Origin: Mangrovimonas cancribranchiae
GTDB lineage: Bacteria; Bacteroidota; Bacteroidia; Flavobacteriales; Flavobacteriaceae
NCBI RefSeq assembly: GCF_037126245.1
Contig: NZ_CP136925.1
Span: 1,752,001-1,816,000 of the forward strand
Direction: 5' to 3'
DNA: 64,000 bases
The notes under the pieces are model-generated. The model made no database searches, had not been told where the DNA came from, and worked only from the letters and a program-made list of their open reading frames with translations. The translations under genes and the position numbers were made by a program. Position 1 is the first letter of the stretch, and each line of letters opens with the position of its first letter. Positions 28,301-37,038 of the stretch are shown here, in pieces.

Positions 28301-31300
28301 ATTGGTGGCCTAACCTATCTACCAACAGGTAGGTATGGCGGAGGTCTGTACAATGCTTCTTCTAATATTAACATGACCAATACGGTAATTTATGAAAACT
28401 CAGCGGCGCAGGGTGGCGGTATGGTGAACGGTGCATCCAATCCAAATATTATCAACACCGTAATTTATGAAAATTCGGCCGCACTTGGAGGAGGTATTTA
28501 TAACGATAACTCTGATCCTAATATTACTAATACAGTGTTTATTAATAATTCATCAACATTAGCGGGCGGTGGTATAATGAATTCAGATTCCTCCTCTCCA
28601 AGTTTAATAAATACTACTTTTTATGGAAATATAGGTGGTTCTGATGGTGGTGGTGCTATTTATATTGGTATAGGCGAAAATAATAATCCTGAAGTATATA
28701 ATACGGTATTTTATAACAATACCCCTAATGATATTGATCATTTTTTAGCAGATGGTTCTATAACAGATAACAGTGCTAATAATTACAGTGAAAACTATAC
28801 AGGTTCTGGTTTCAACGCTCTTACAGTAGACCCGTTTTTAAATAGCAGTTCCCCTATTGGCGATGATGGTATTTGGGGTACAGCAGACGATGGGTTACAT
28901 CCAACTTATTATAGTATCCTTATAAATGCTGGTGATAATAGTTTTAATATTGAAAATAGCGATATTACAAGAAACCAAAGAATTTATGATAACACTATTG
29001 ATGTTGGTGCTTATGAGAGCCAATTGACTACAAACGATATTTACCCAAGTGCCAACAATATTTTATATGTAAATAAAAATGTAAGTGGCGGTAATGGTAG
29101 CGGAAACTCTTGGGCAAATGCCATTATTGAATTGGCAGAGGCTTTACGTTGGGCTAATAATAATCAAGATAATGCTTGGCAAACTACGCCTTTACAAATC
29201 TGGGTAGCAGACGGAACCTACACTCCTGGAACTTTGCAAACCGAAAGCTTTACTATTCCTAGCAACGTAACAGTACTTGGTGGATTTAATGGCACAGAAA
29301 CCACTGCCAATGAACGCAACTGGGCAGAAAATCCAACCATTTTAAGTGGCGATTTAAACAATAGCCAAACCGCAAATGAAGGTGACAGCCATACCATTGT
29401 CACCATGCTGGGTGACAATGCCGAAATAAATGGCTTCTTTATACAATGGGGGTATGCCGATGCTGAGACTTGGATTAGCTCACCATATGGTATTGGCTTA
29501 GCTGGTGCTGGTGTGTATAATAATGGTGATAACCGCATTTACAATTGCAGTATACGAAGCAATATAGCAGGCGGTACAATAGGTGGTATTGGTGCTGGTC
29601 TAGGATCCTATGGAGGAGAATTAGAGGTTATAAACACATCTTTTAGTTCCAATACAGCCACAAATGGTGGTGCTATATCTGCCGAAGGCGGTACGATAAA
29701 TCTTATTAACTGTACCATTGCCAACAATAACGCTAATAGAGGTGGCGGTGTTCATTTTTATAATGGAAATGTAAACGCTACAAACACTATTTTCACCAAT
29801 AATAGCGGCACTAACGGTAATATAAATGATTATGGTGGCGCTGGAACAGGGACCGCCAACTATTGCTTGTTCTACAATGCAACTACAGATAATAATGGAG
29901 GTGTACCTCCCAATATTACTGGAAACAATAATATAGAAAATACCGATCCAATCTATACTAACGGCTATGCAATAGCAAATAACTCTCCTGCAGTAGATGC
30001 TGGCGATAACACGGCCAACCCTTTATCATTAGACCTAAATGCGCAAAATAGAATATCTAATACAACTATAGATATTGGCGCTTATGAGTTTCAAAATTTA
30101 TGTGGTGATTTAAGCATAGGAACTATAGTTTATGTAAACAAAAACGCCACAGGCAATAACGACGGTAGTAGTTGGGCAAATGCCCTTACCAGTTTAGAAA
30201 GCGCTTTGTCCTTGCAACAAAATTGTGGTTTTACTGGCGAAATGCGTGTTGCTGGCGGACAAACGTTTTACCCTTCCACTTCTCGTTTATGTACCAGTGG
30301 CTGTACTAGCCCAAGAGGTTATTATTTTTTAATACATGAGGACATTCAACTTAGAGGTAGTTATGTGGTGGGTACAGACACCCAAGACTATAGTAACCCA
30401 ACCATTTTAAGTGGTGATATTGGCACACTAAACGACAATAGCGATAACATCTACCATGTTGTTATTACCATCGACCTAACTAATGCTGCAACTATTGACG
30501 GTTTTACCGTTACTAATGGGCATGCCAGTAATACTAATACTGCTGTAAATGGACTTAATTTTTCAGGTAATGGTGGTGGTATGTATAACAACTACTCCTC
30601 CCCAAGTATAACCAATAGCACGTTTTCTAATAATTCTGCTCCTAGAGGTGGTGCTATGTTCAATCGCTACTCAGACCCTAGCATATCCAATAGCTCGTTT
30701 TCTAATAACTCTGCTACCGATGTTGGCGGTGTTGGTGGTGGGATGTTTAACAACCGTTCCTCCCCTAGTATAACCAATAGCACGTTTTCTAATAACTTTG
30801 CTCCTAGAGGTGGTGGGATGTACAATCGCTACTCCTCCTCCCTTAGTATAACCAATAGCACGTTTTCTAATAATTCTGCTACCGATGGTGGCGGTGGCAT
30901 GTATAATGATGAGACTTCAAACCCTGTACTTTATAATACGGTTTTGTATAATAATACTGGTAACGATATTTCTAATCACACCAATTCTTCTATTGATAAC
31001 AATAGCGCCAACAACTTTAGCGAAACCTCTTATCTTTTAGGAAACCAAGGGGTAAGCTTTACCCAACTTACCGTAGACCCTTTTGTAGATAGTAGCAACC
31101 CTATTGGCGCCGATGGTGTTTGGAATACCGAAGACGATGGCTTATATCCAGCTAACGGTAGCGTACTTATAAATGCAGGCGATAATAGTTTTAATACAGA
31201 AAGCACAGATATTACTGGTAACCCTAGAATTTTTAATAGCACAATTGATGTTGGGGCTTATGAATTACAATCAACCTTAAGTAATAACTCTGTTAATAAA

Positions 31301-31528
31301 ACAAATAATGAGTTCGTGGTTTACCCTAACCCAACAACCCATATGTTGTATATTAAAACTAACCTTAAACAATTTAGCTATGAATTGTACAACATACAAG
31401 GGCAAAAAATTATGGGCTCTAAACAAGCTGTAAATACCATTAACACCTCACAGTTAGCTACTGGTGTTTATGTGTTAAAGCTAAACAGTGGCAACAAAAC
31501 ACAAAGTATAAAGGTGATAAAGAAGTAA
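25361..31528 (+). CDS. giant T9SS-secreted beta-helix protein with degenerate metalloprotease domain
   Basis: 2055 residues. A signal peptide (ends SYGQ) is followed by a conserved N-terminal region (about 31-190), an IPT/TIG-like domain (about 200-285), a metzincin-like domain (about 290-475), four right-handed beta-helix modules (about 490-835, 840-1225, 1228-1585 and 1590-1970) and a T9SS type A sorting domain (about 1985-2055, YPNPTTHMLYIKTNLKQF to IKVIKK). The modules carry polymorphic-membrane-protein-like coils such as NTVIYENSAAQGGGMVNGAS. The metzincin site reads RELGLGQSIGY (423-433) where the paralog at 31665 has HELGHGHNHGH, so all three zinc histidines are missing and proteolysis is unlikely. 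The N-terminal and C-terminal parts are closely related to the paralog. Expected location: cell surface or secreted. Confidence 0.88.
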   Translation: MTYLTQLKHRLFKKQHFLTLACFIFIQLSYGQVVPLNINKHFSQANVIVEGEITGSQSYWNAKRSKIYTSYTLNVAQVIKGNINQDQIQIVVLGGQVDNKFLKASHTLNLKMYDKGVFTLKSLTSAHPNPNFPTNLQFQSYAGSQSAFKYNDIDNRVTGLFDQFQSREAFYNTLRQTFTQASPLLQRTTSSTQNQNANISSIYPPSNISAGTEQVITINGNNFGSSTGTVYFDDAQDGGISQVEGTIVSWSDTQIEVEVPSDAATGTVYANTSNGTFTSAITIDYNIKDYFNDTRFINDDNSHGYTWRMESGFNNNTPAKTAFMRAFNSWRCASRLNWKVGEATSLNETDWDNTNIIRFANPGELSAGIFGQSIMMGESCPDVVNGDFIVSEMDIHFNPDIDWNYGIEAPASNQVDLESIALRELGLGQSIGYVINPNSVMHYEDITPGEVRRTLNEGDVDATEYMMWKSIQFLPDGCSQYSRMRHRSLNTTVYVNQNQTTGLKNGTSWENAYTSLQTALQNSTSCGDNIKNILVASGNYKPTDGNDQTASFIVPYGIRLLGGFNGTETDIDQRDWVANLTILSGGINTFVSNPGNSHTIITMLSNEAEINGFTIRGAYADDSTDNSQPAIGRSGAAIYNNGNNKIYNCIITDNTAIDSGIGGGIVSFGGTLDIVNTLFYNNSASENGGAISVESGTTNIINCTIADNTANKGGGIHFFNGNVNATNTIFSNNSGTNGNINDDGGAGTGTANYCLFYNTTSENDGNIPPNITGNNNLENTDPDLRPDYKLTYTSAAIDAGDNTANTLTKDLSFQDRIQNSTIDIGAYETGSLCDLNVGNTIYVDKTATGYRTGNSWGNAFRNLETALALQECGFTGEILVAGGQTFTPSASRLCTQGCETPRGYYFLIHEDIQLKGGYIPHTFTQDYTNPTILSGDIGIINDNSDNTLTVVITANLTNAAQIDGFAITKGNANDSNVYQTIGGLTYLPTGRYGGGLYNASSNINMTNTVIYENSAAQGGGMVNGASNPNIINTVIYENSAALGGGIYNDNSDPNITNTVFINNSSTLAGGGIMNSDSSSPSLINTTFYGNIGGSDGGGAIYIGIGENNNPEVYNTVFYNNTPNDIDHFLADGSITDNSANNYSENYTGSGFNALTVDPFLNSSSPIGDDGIWGTADDGLHPTYYSILINAGDNSFNIENSDITRNQRIYDNTIDVGAYESQLTTNDIYPSANNILYVNKNVSGGNGSGNSWANAIIELAEALRWANNNQDNAWQTTPLQIWVADGTYTPGTLQTESFTIPSNVTVLGGFNGTETTANERNWAENPTILSGDLNNSQTANEGDSHTIVTMLGDNAEINGFFIQWGYADAETWISSPYGIGLAGAGVYNNGDNRIYNCSIRSNIAGGTIGGIGAGLGSYGGELEVINTSFSSNTATNGGAISAEGGTINLINCTIANNNANRGGGVHFYNGNVNATNTIFTNNSGTNGNINDYGGAGTGTANYCLFYNATTDNNGGVPPNITGNNNIENTDPIYTNGYAIANNSPAVDAGDNTANPLSLDLNAQNRISNTTIDIGAYEFQNLCGDLSIGTIVYVNKNATGNNDGSSWANALTSLESALSLQQNCGFTGEMRVAGGQTFYPSTSRLCTSGCTSPRGYYFLIHEDIQLRGSYVVGTDTQDYSNPTILSGDIGTLNDNSDNIYHVVITIDLTNAATIDGFTVTNGHASNTNTAVNGLNFSGNGGGMYNNYSSPSITNSTFSNNSAPRGGAMFNRYSDPSISNSSFSNNSATDVGGVGGGMFNNRSSPSITNSTFSNNFAPRGGGMYNRYSSSLSITNSTFSNNSATDGGGGMYNDETSNPVLYNTVLYNNTGNDISNHTNSSIDNNSANNFSETSYLLGNQGVSFTQLTVDPFVDSSNPIGADGVWNTEDDGLYPANGSVLINAGDNSFNTESTDITGNPRIFNSTIDVGAYELQSTLSNNSVNKTNNEFVVYPNPTTHMLYIKTNLKQFSYELYNIQGQKIMGSKQAVNTINTSQLATGVYVLKLNSGNKTQSIKVIKK
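30594..30900 (+). repeat. tandem beta-helix coil repeats in the giant gene
   Basis: Four near-identical coils of about 25-28 codons share the bases ACCAATAGCACGTTTTCTAA or close variants at about 30611, 30687, 30772 and 30851. The encoded phrase is SITNSTFSNNSAPRGGAMFN with variation (SISNSSFSNNSATDVGG). The high nucleotide identity points to recent expansion by slippage or unequal crossing-over. Confidence 0.75.
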
Positions 31529-31555
31529 AAACAGAGTCATTAACTAAACTACCTT

Positions 31556-31586
31556 AAAAGGTCAAGTATAATACTTGGCCTTTTTT
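31556..31586 (+). terminator. terminator of the repeated family, copy 2
   Basis: Arms AAAAGGTCAAGT (from 31556) and ACTTGGCCTTTT (to 31584) form the stem, with one G-T pair, followed by T residues. It ends the first giant gene and abuts palindrome copy 3. Confidence 0.85.
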
Positions 31587-31635
31587 AATACGTAGACCTA
31601 CGTATTGATAATGGTTAGCAGCATAAGTAACTTAG
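31587..31635 (+). promoter_or_regulatory. palindrome copy 3 plus promoter of the second giant T9SS gene
   Basis: Arms AATACGTAG (31587-31595) and CTACGTATT (31598-31606) flank a centre of AC, the reverse of the GT in the other copies. TTG at 31605-31607 stands 20 bases before TAACTTAG (31628-31635), a weaker -7 box. The 18 bases after the palindrome (starting ATAATGGTTAGCAGC) are identical to those after copy 2. The in-frame TTG 31605 lies within the promoter and is not a start codon. Confidence 0.65.
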
Positions 31636-31664
31636 CACTCCAAACTATTTTAATGAACATCAAA

Positions 31665-34600
31665 ATGACTTATCTTACTCTACTAAACCGTCTTTTTTTA
31701 AAAAAGCAATACCTTTTTACATTGGTTTGTTTTGCTTTTATGCAACTCTCTTATGGGCAAGTTATTCCCTTAAACCTCAACAAACATTTTAGTCAAGCCA
31801 ATGTTGTTGTTGAAGGAGAAATCACGGCCTCACAAAGCTATTGGGACACAGATAAAAAAAACATCTATACTAGTTACACACTAAACTTGGCTCAAGTCTT
31901 AAAAGGTAATATTAACCAAGAGCAAATACAAATTGTCGTGCTTGGTGGCGAAGTTAATGGCCAGTTTTTAATGGCATCTCATACCCTTAAGCTAAATATA
32001 CATGACAAAGGTGTATTTACGTTAAAACCGCTAATATCGGCAAAAGCCAACCCTAACTTTCCTGCTAATCAACAATTTCAAAGTTACGCCGGAGCGCAAT
32101 CTGTATTTAAGTATAGCGCTATAGACAATAGTGTAAAAGGGCTATTCGATCAATTTCAATCAAGAGAAGCATTTTACAACACGTTAAGACAAACCTTTAC
32201 ACAAGCTTCTCCGCTATTACAAAGAACAACCGCTTCAACGCAAAATCAAAGTTCTAATATAACTTCTGTAACACCTAATACAGTAAGAGCTGGTGCTGGT
32301 GATATTATTACTATTTCAGGATCTGGTTTTGGCACAACACCTGGCACGGTAGCTTTCTCTAATGCCAACGATGCTGGCGCCTCACAAGTTGTCGCCTTAA
32401 ATTCTCAAATAAGCTCTTGGACCGATACTTCCATAGAAGTAGAAGTTCCTTACAATGCAGGAAATGGTAGCGTATATGTAATTACAGATGGAGGTAGCAA
32501 CACATTCTCTACACCAATAAACATTACATACAACTTGATAAATGTAAGTGCTGATAATAATATGGCGTACTTATTAAATCATATTGCTCAAAATAGTAGC
32601 GGTGGATATGTTTGGCAAATGGAAAACAGTTTTTATAACAATGTTGCTGCTAGAGAAACATTTATAAAATCTTTTAATCTATGGCGTTGCCAATCAGATA
32701 TTAACTGGCAACTAGGAAGCACAACTACAGTAAATGAAAATGCTAATGACGATATAAACATCATTCGTTTTGCCAATTCTGGAGAAATGAATAGTACAAC
32801 CTTAGGACAATGCCTTACAAGAGGATCTTATTGCTACCCTGTTGGAGAACCAGATAATAGAAATTACTTTATCGTTGAATTAGACATTCGTTTTAATCCA
32901 GATTTCGACTGGAATTATGGTCCTAGTAACCCAACATCTAGTCAAGTTGACTTTGAAAGTGTTGCCTCTCATGAGTTAGGTCACGGTCACAACCATGGTC
33001 ATGTAATAGACAATACCGCTATGATGCATTACAGTATTGCTCCAGGACAAGTAAAAAGAACTCTTAATCAAAATGATATAGATGGTGCTAATTACATGAT
33101 GAGTATTAACACACAAGCATCTAGTGGTTGTTATGATACAATGATACCGTTCGGCTCTAACCCTATTGTATATGTTAACGCTAACCAAACTACTGGAAAT
33201 AACGATGGTAGTTCATGGAGCAATGCCTATACTAGTCTTCAATTAGCACTACAAAATACGCCCTGTGATAACAGTCAGGAAATCTGGGTAGCCGCAGGTA
33301 CGTACACACCAGGAACAGAACAAACAGACAGTTTTACCATTCCAAGTAATGTAACCGTTCTAGGAGGTTTTAACGGCACAGAAACCACTGCTGATGAACG
33401 CAACTGGGCAGAAAACCCAACCATTTTAAGTGGCGATTTAAATGGTTCAGGAACTGAAAATGAAGGTGACAGCCATACCATTGTAACCATGCTGGGTGAT
33501 AACACCGAAATTAATGGCTTTTTTATACAATGGGGCTTTGCCGATGATAGTACAGATAACTCACAACCAGCTATTGGACGTTCTGGAGCAGGTGTGTATA
33601 ACAATGGCGACAACCGCATTTACAATTGTACCCTAAGAAGTAACGTAGCAGATACCACAGACGACCCAGAAATTGGTATTGGTGCTGGGTTAATATCCTT
33701 TGGTGGTATACTAGATATTATAAATTGTCTTTTTAACTCAAATACCGCTTCAGCTAATGGTGGTGCTATGTCTGCTGAAAGCGGCACTATAAATATTATT
33801 AACTGTACCATTGCCAATAATAACGCCAACAAAGGTGGTGGTGTCCATTTTTATAATGGTAATATAAACGCTACTAATACCATCTTTACCAACAATAGTG
33901 GCACTAACGGTAACATAAATGACGATGGTGGTGCTGGTACAGGAACCGCCAACTATTGCTTGTTCTATAATACAACTACAGATAATAACGGAAATATGCC
34001 ACCTAATATTACTGGAAACAACAATATAGAAAATACAGATCCAATCTATACTAACGGATACGAAATAAATTACGATTCACCTGCTGCCGATGCTGGCGAT
34101 AACACCGCCAACCCTTTATCACTAGACCTAAACGCTCAAAATAGAATATCTAACACCACTATAGATATTGGCGCCTATGAGTTTCAAAGTTCTTGTGAAG
34201 GGCTTAATGTAAATGAAATAATCTATGTAGATGCCAATGCAACAGGCACTAATGATGGTACTGATTGGACAAACGCGTTTACCGATTTAGAAGTCGCATT
34301 GTCCTTACAAGAATGTGGCCTTACTGGTGAAATTCGTGTCGCTGGCGGACAAACCTTTACACCATCAACATCTCGTTTATGTACTAATAATTGCGACAGT
34401 CCTAGAGACTACTATTTTTTAATTCATGAAAATATACAACTAAAAGGTAGTTATATAGTAGGTACAGACACTCAAGATTATAGCAACCCAACCATTTTAA
34501 GTGGTGATATAGGTAATTTAAATGATACTAGCGATAATACTTATCATGTTATTGTTACTAACCATCTAAATAACACCAATGTTATTGATGGGTTTATAAT

Positions 34601-35522
34601 CACAGAGGGGCATGCAAATAGTAGCGACACCTTCGTTATTAATGAGCATCATATTTATAAAGACCGAGGAGCTGGCATGTATAACAACACCTCTTCTCCG
34701 ATTATATATAACACAATTTTTTCTCAAAACACATCTCTATCAGAAGGAGGTGGGATATACAATTTCCTTTCAAACCCTAGTATTTATAACGCTGTTTTTT
34801 CAGAAAATGTAACCGGTATTGCTGGTGGTGGGATGTACAACAACTACTCTTATCCAAACATTTACAATGCTACCTTTTCTAAAAACTCGGCAGATTATGG
34901 TGGAGGTATCTACAATCAAGACAACTCCAACTCTACAATTTATAATACAGTATTACATAATAATACTCCTACTGATATTTACAATGATGTTACTTCTTTT
35001 ATTACAGCCAGTAGTGCTAATAATTTTAGTGAAACCTCATACCTAGTTGGCAATAGCTTTACCCAACTTACCGCAAGTCCTTTTGTAGATAGTAATAACC
35101 CTATTGGCGCCGATGGTGTTTGGAATACCGCAGACGATGGTTTATATCCGGCTAACGGTAGCGTACTTATAAATGCAGGCGATAATAGTTTTAACACAGA
35201 AAGCACAGATATTACTGGTAACCCTAGAATTTTTGATACCACAATTGATGTTGGGGCTTACGAAATGCAAACAATGTTAAGCACAGAAGATGTAAGTTCT
35301 ACAGAATTTATGGTTTACCCTAATCCAACAACCCATATGTTGTATATTCAAACTAACCTTAAACAATTTAGTTATGAGCTATATAGCATCCAAGGGCAAA
35401 AAATTATGGGCTCTAAACAAGCGGTTAACAACATTAACACCTCAGAGTTAGCTACTGGTGTTTATGTGTTAAAGCTAAACAGTGGCAACAAAACACAAAG
35501 TATAAAGGTGATTAAGAAGTAA
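31665..35522 (+). CDS. giant T9SS-secreted beta-helix protein with intact metzincin-like motif
   Basis: 1285 residues from ATG 31665; this start was chosen because its MTYLTLLNRLF aligns with the paralog's start. ATG 31653 is also possible. A signal peptide (ends SYGQ) precedes the conserved N-terminal region, an IPT/TIG-like domain (about 198-290), a metzincin-like domain (about 300-480), two beta-helix modules (about 498-845 and 845-1208) and a T9SS sorting domain (about 1215-1285). The zinc motif HELGHGHNHGH (436-446) fits HExxHxxxxxH and is followed by a Met-turn-like MMHYS. It is therefore a probable secreted metalloprotease, although the usual Gly of HExxHxxGxxH is Asn. Its C-terminal 150 codons are nearly identical to those of the paralog. 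Confidence 0.88.
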   Translation: MTYLTLLNRLFLKKQYLFTLVCFAFMQLSYGQVIPLNLNKHFSQANVVVEGEITASQSYWDTDKKNIYTSYTLNLAQVLKGNINQEQIQIVVLGGEVNGQFLMASHTLKLNIHDKGVFTLKPLISAKANPNFPANQQFQSYAGAQSVFKYSAIDNSVKGLFDQFQSREAFYNTLRQTFTQASPLLQRTTASTQNQSSNITSVTPNTVRAGAGDIITISGSGFGTTPGTVAFSNANDAGASQVVALNSQISSWTDTSIEVEVPYNAGNGSVYVITDGGSNTFSTPINITYNLINVSADNNMAYLLNHIAQNSSGGYVWQMENSFYNNVAARETFIKSFNLWRCQSDINWQLGSTTTVNENANDDINIIRFANSGEMNSTTLGQCLTRGSYCYPVGEPDNRNYFIVELDIRFNPDFDWNYGPSNPTSSQVDFESVASHELGHGHNHGHVIDNTAMMHYSIAPGQVKRTLNQNDIDGANYMMSINTQASSGCYDTMIPFGSNPIVYVNANQTTGNNDGSSWSNAYTSLQLALQNTPCDNSQEIWVAAGTYTPGTEQTDSFTIPSNVTVLGGFNGTETTADERNWAENPTILSGDLNGSGTENEGDSHTIVTMLGDNTEINGFFIQWGFADDSTDNSQPAIGRSGAGVYNNGDNRIYNCTLRSNVADTTDDPEIGIGAGLISFGGILDIINCLFNSNTASANGGAMSAESGTINIINCTIANNNANKGGGVHFYNGNINATNTIFTNNSGTNGNINDDGGAGTGTANYCLFYNTTTDNNGNMPPNITGNNNIENTDPIYTNGYEINYDSPAADAGDNTANPLSLDLNAQNRISNTTIDIGAYEFQSSCEGLNVNEIIYVDANATGTNDGTDWTNAFTDLEVALSLQECGLTGEIRVAGGQTFTPSTSRLCTNNCDSPRDYYFLIHENIQLKGSYIVGTDTQDYSNPTILSGDIGNLNDTSDNTYHVIVTNHLNNTNVIDGFIITEGHANSSDTFVINEHHIYKDRGAGMYNNTSSPIIYNTIFSQNTSLSEGGGIYNFLSNPSIYNAVFSENVTGIAGGGMYNNYSYPNIYNATFSKNSADYGGGIYNQDNSNSTIYNTVLHNNTPTDIYNDVTSFITASSANNFSETSYLVGNSFTQLTASPFVDSNNPIGADGVWNTADDGLYPANGSVLINAGDNSFNTESTDITGNPRIFDTTIDVGAYEMQTMLSTEDVSSTEFMVYPNPTTHMLYIQTNLKQFSYELYSIQGQKIMGSKQAVNNINTSELATGVYVLKLNSGNKTQSIKVIKK

Positions 35523-35551
35523 AAACGAAATCATCACCTAAAATTATCTTA

Positions 35552-35581
35552 AAAGGTCAAGATTGTATTCTTGACCTTTTC
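35552..35581 (+). terminator. terminator of the repeated family, copy 3
   Basis: Arms AAAAGGTCAAGA (35552-35563) and TCTTGACCTTTT (35570-35581) pair perfectly over 12 bp with loop TTGTAT. Only four T residues end the stem, so termination may be partial, and the next gene could be reached by read-through. Confidence 0.7.
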
Positions 35582-35619
35582 AACATAGAAGTCTAATTAA
35601 AGTTAATCCCCTTCAAAAA

Positions 35620-36087
35620 ATGAAAAGACTATTATTAATTACCGTATTGAGTTGTAGTATTTACTATGGTTATTCTCAACAAAATACGTTAACATCAGGT
35701 GGCGATGCTTCTGGCACTAATGGAAAAATAAGTTATTCTATTGGAGAAATAACCTATCAACATGCTTCAAGTGCTGATGGTAGTATAAACCAAGGCATGC
35801 AACAACCCTATGCTTTTGAAACGTTAGGAAAGGACGACCCAAATATAGCTTTAGAAATGGTGGCATACCCCAACCCAACAACTAACACATTACAATTAAA
35901 AACAACATACAATCCTAGCGAATTATCGTTTAAACTATTTAACCTTAACGGTAGACTAATACTAACTAAAAAGTTTACCTCACAAGCTATCACAGTAAAC
36001 ATGAGTACACTTACACATGCTACGTATATTTTAAACATTTACAAAAACAACCACCAACTAGAATCTTATAAAATCATAAAAAAATAA
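35620..36087 (+). CDS. small T9SS-sorted secreted protein
   Basis: 155 residues. A signal peptide (ends YYGYSQ) precedes a short region TSGGDASGTNGKISYSIGEI, common at the N-terminus of small Bacteroidota secreted proteins, and a T9SS type A sorting domain (about 80-155, AYPNPTTNTLQLKTTYN to ESYKIIKK). There is hardly any room for another domain, so the mature protein is essentially the short conserved region. It precedes the next gene by 5 bases and is likely cotranscribed with it. No enzymatic role is visible. Confidence 0.8.
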   Translation: MKRLLLITVLSCSIYYGYSQQNTLTSGGDASGTNGKISYSIGEITYQHASSADGSINQGMQQPYAFETLGKDDPNIALEMVAYPNPTTNTLQLKTTYNPSELSFKLFNLNGRLILTKKFTSQAITVNMSTLTHATYILNIYKNNHQLESYKIIKK

Positions 36088-36092
36088 ACATC

Positions 36093-36965
36093 ATGAAAAA
36101 ATTAGCTACGCTTTTTCTATTACTTACGGTGATTTCGCTTCACGCGCAAACACCCGAAAAAATGAGTTATCAAACCGTTGTTTGGGATGCCGATAACACC
36201 CTATTAGCTAACACACCAGTTGGTATACAGTTAAGTATTTTACAAGGTAATGCATCTGGTACTGCTGTATATATAGAAACGCATACCCCAACAACAAACC
36301 AAAACGGGTTAGTTAGTTTAGAAATTGGTACCGGGACAATAACCTCTGGAAATATAACTACTATAGATTGGAACAACGGCCCTTACTTTATAAAAACCGA
36401 AACCGATATTACAGGAAGTACAAACTATACTATTACTACAACCAACCAACTTTTAAGCGTCCCTTATGCGTTACATGCTAAAACAGCCACAACGGTAACC
36501 ACACCACCCCTTATGGAACCTTATATTTTAGGTAGAAGTGCCATGTCAACTAGTGCAAGAGTCAATTATGGAGGACTAACAGGTTGGCAAGCAGCCAACC
36601 AAATGTGTAAGGATACTTATCCTAACGAGCCTTACGCAAGAGCTTTTACTGCAGAGCAGATAACACAAGCTATTGTTATTGGTAGTTATTCCTCTAATAC
36701 AAATTATGATAATGTTTGGTTTTGGGTTATTACATCCTCTGTAACTAAAGGACTGTTTGATGGATCTGGTTTTAATACTTCAGAAAATTTTGGTGGCAAT
36801 GCAGCAAATGTTTCTCGGGGAGTTAGAGGTATCATTAAATTTAACTATACAACCATAGGAAATGGTGGAGGAATAAATTTACCACGGTTTTTTAATGTAG
36901 AACAAGATATTATGAATGGTGATTATATGCCTTGTCTTTGTGGCACCTATGTCCCTGCTAATTAA
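36093..36965 (+). CDS. secreted protein with a Bacteroidota N-terminal adhesin-like domain
   Basis: 290 residues. After the signal peptide (ends SLHAQ) comes PEKMSYQTVVWDADNTLLA, then VGIQLSILQGNASGTAVYIE and SVPYALHAKTA, an N-terminal module widely shared by Bacteroidota surface proteins, often with collagen-like or tail-like partners. The C-terminal half (GLTGWQAANQMCKDTYPNEP, VWFWVITSSV) is not recognised. No T9SS sorting tail is seen; it ends CGTYVPAN. It probably works with the small protein upstream. It ends at a further copy of the repeated terminator. Confidence 0.7.
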   Translation: MKKLATLFLLLTVISLHAQTPEKMSYQTVVWDADNTLLANTPVGIQLSILQGNASGTAVYIETHTPTTNQNGLVSLEIGTGTITSGNITTIDWNNGPYFIKTETDITGSTNYTITTTNQLLSVPYALHAKTATTVTTPPLMEPYILGRSAMSTSARVNYGGLTGWQAANQMCKDTYPNEPYARAFTAEQITQAIVIGSYSSNTNYDNVWFWVITSSVTKGLFDGSGFNTSENFGGNAANVSRGVRGIIKFNYTTIGNGGGINLPRFFNVEQDIMNGDYMPCLCGTYVPAN

Positions 36966-36986
36966 ATGAGGTGTTCTAAAAAACAT

Positions 36987-37016
36987 AAAGGTCAAGATTG
37001 TATTCTTGGCCTTTTT
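36987..37016 (+). terminator. terminator of the repeated family, copy 4
   Basis: Arms AAAGGTCAAGA (36987-36997) and TCTTGGCCTTT (37004-37014) pair over 11 positions with one G-T pair and loop TTGTAT, followed by T residues. Confidence 0.85.
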
Positions 37017-37038
37017 TATAAACTATAAAGACATAAAA

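Noticed and set aside
30594-30900. Regular repeats resembling a CRISPR array
   Set aside because: The repeats are in frame, without unrelated spacers, and encode beta-helix coils.
31605-31664. TTG start giving a 20-residue longer second giant protein
   Set aside because: It lies in palindrome copy 3 and before the predicted transcription start; the paralog begins at the position equal to 31665.
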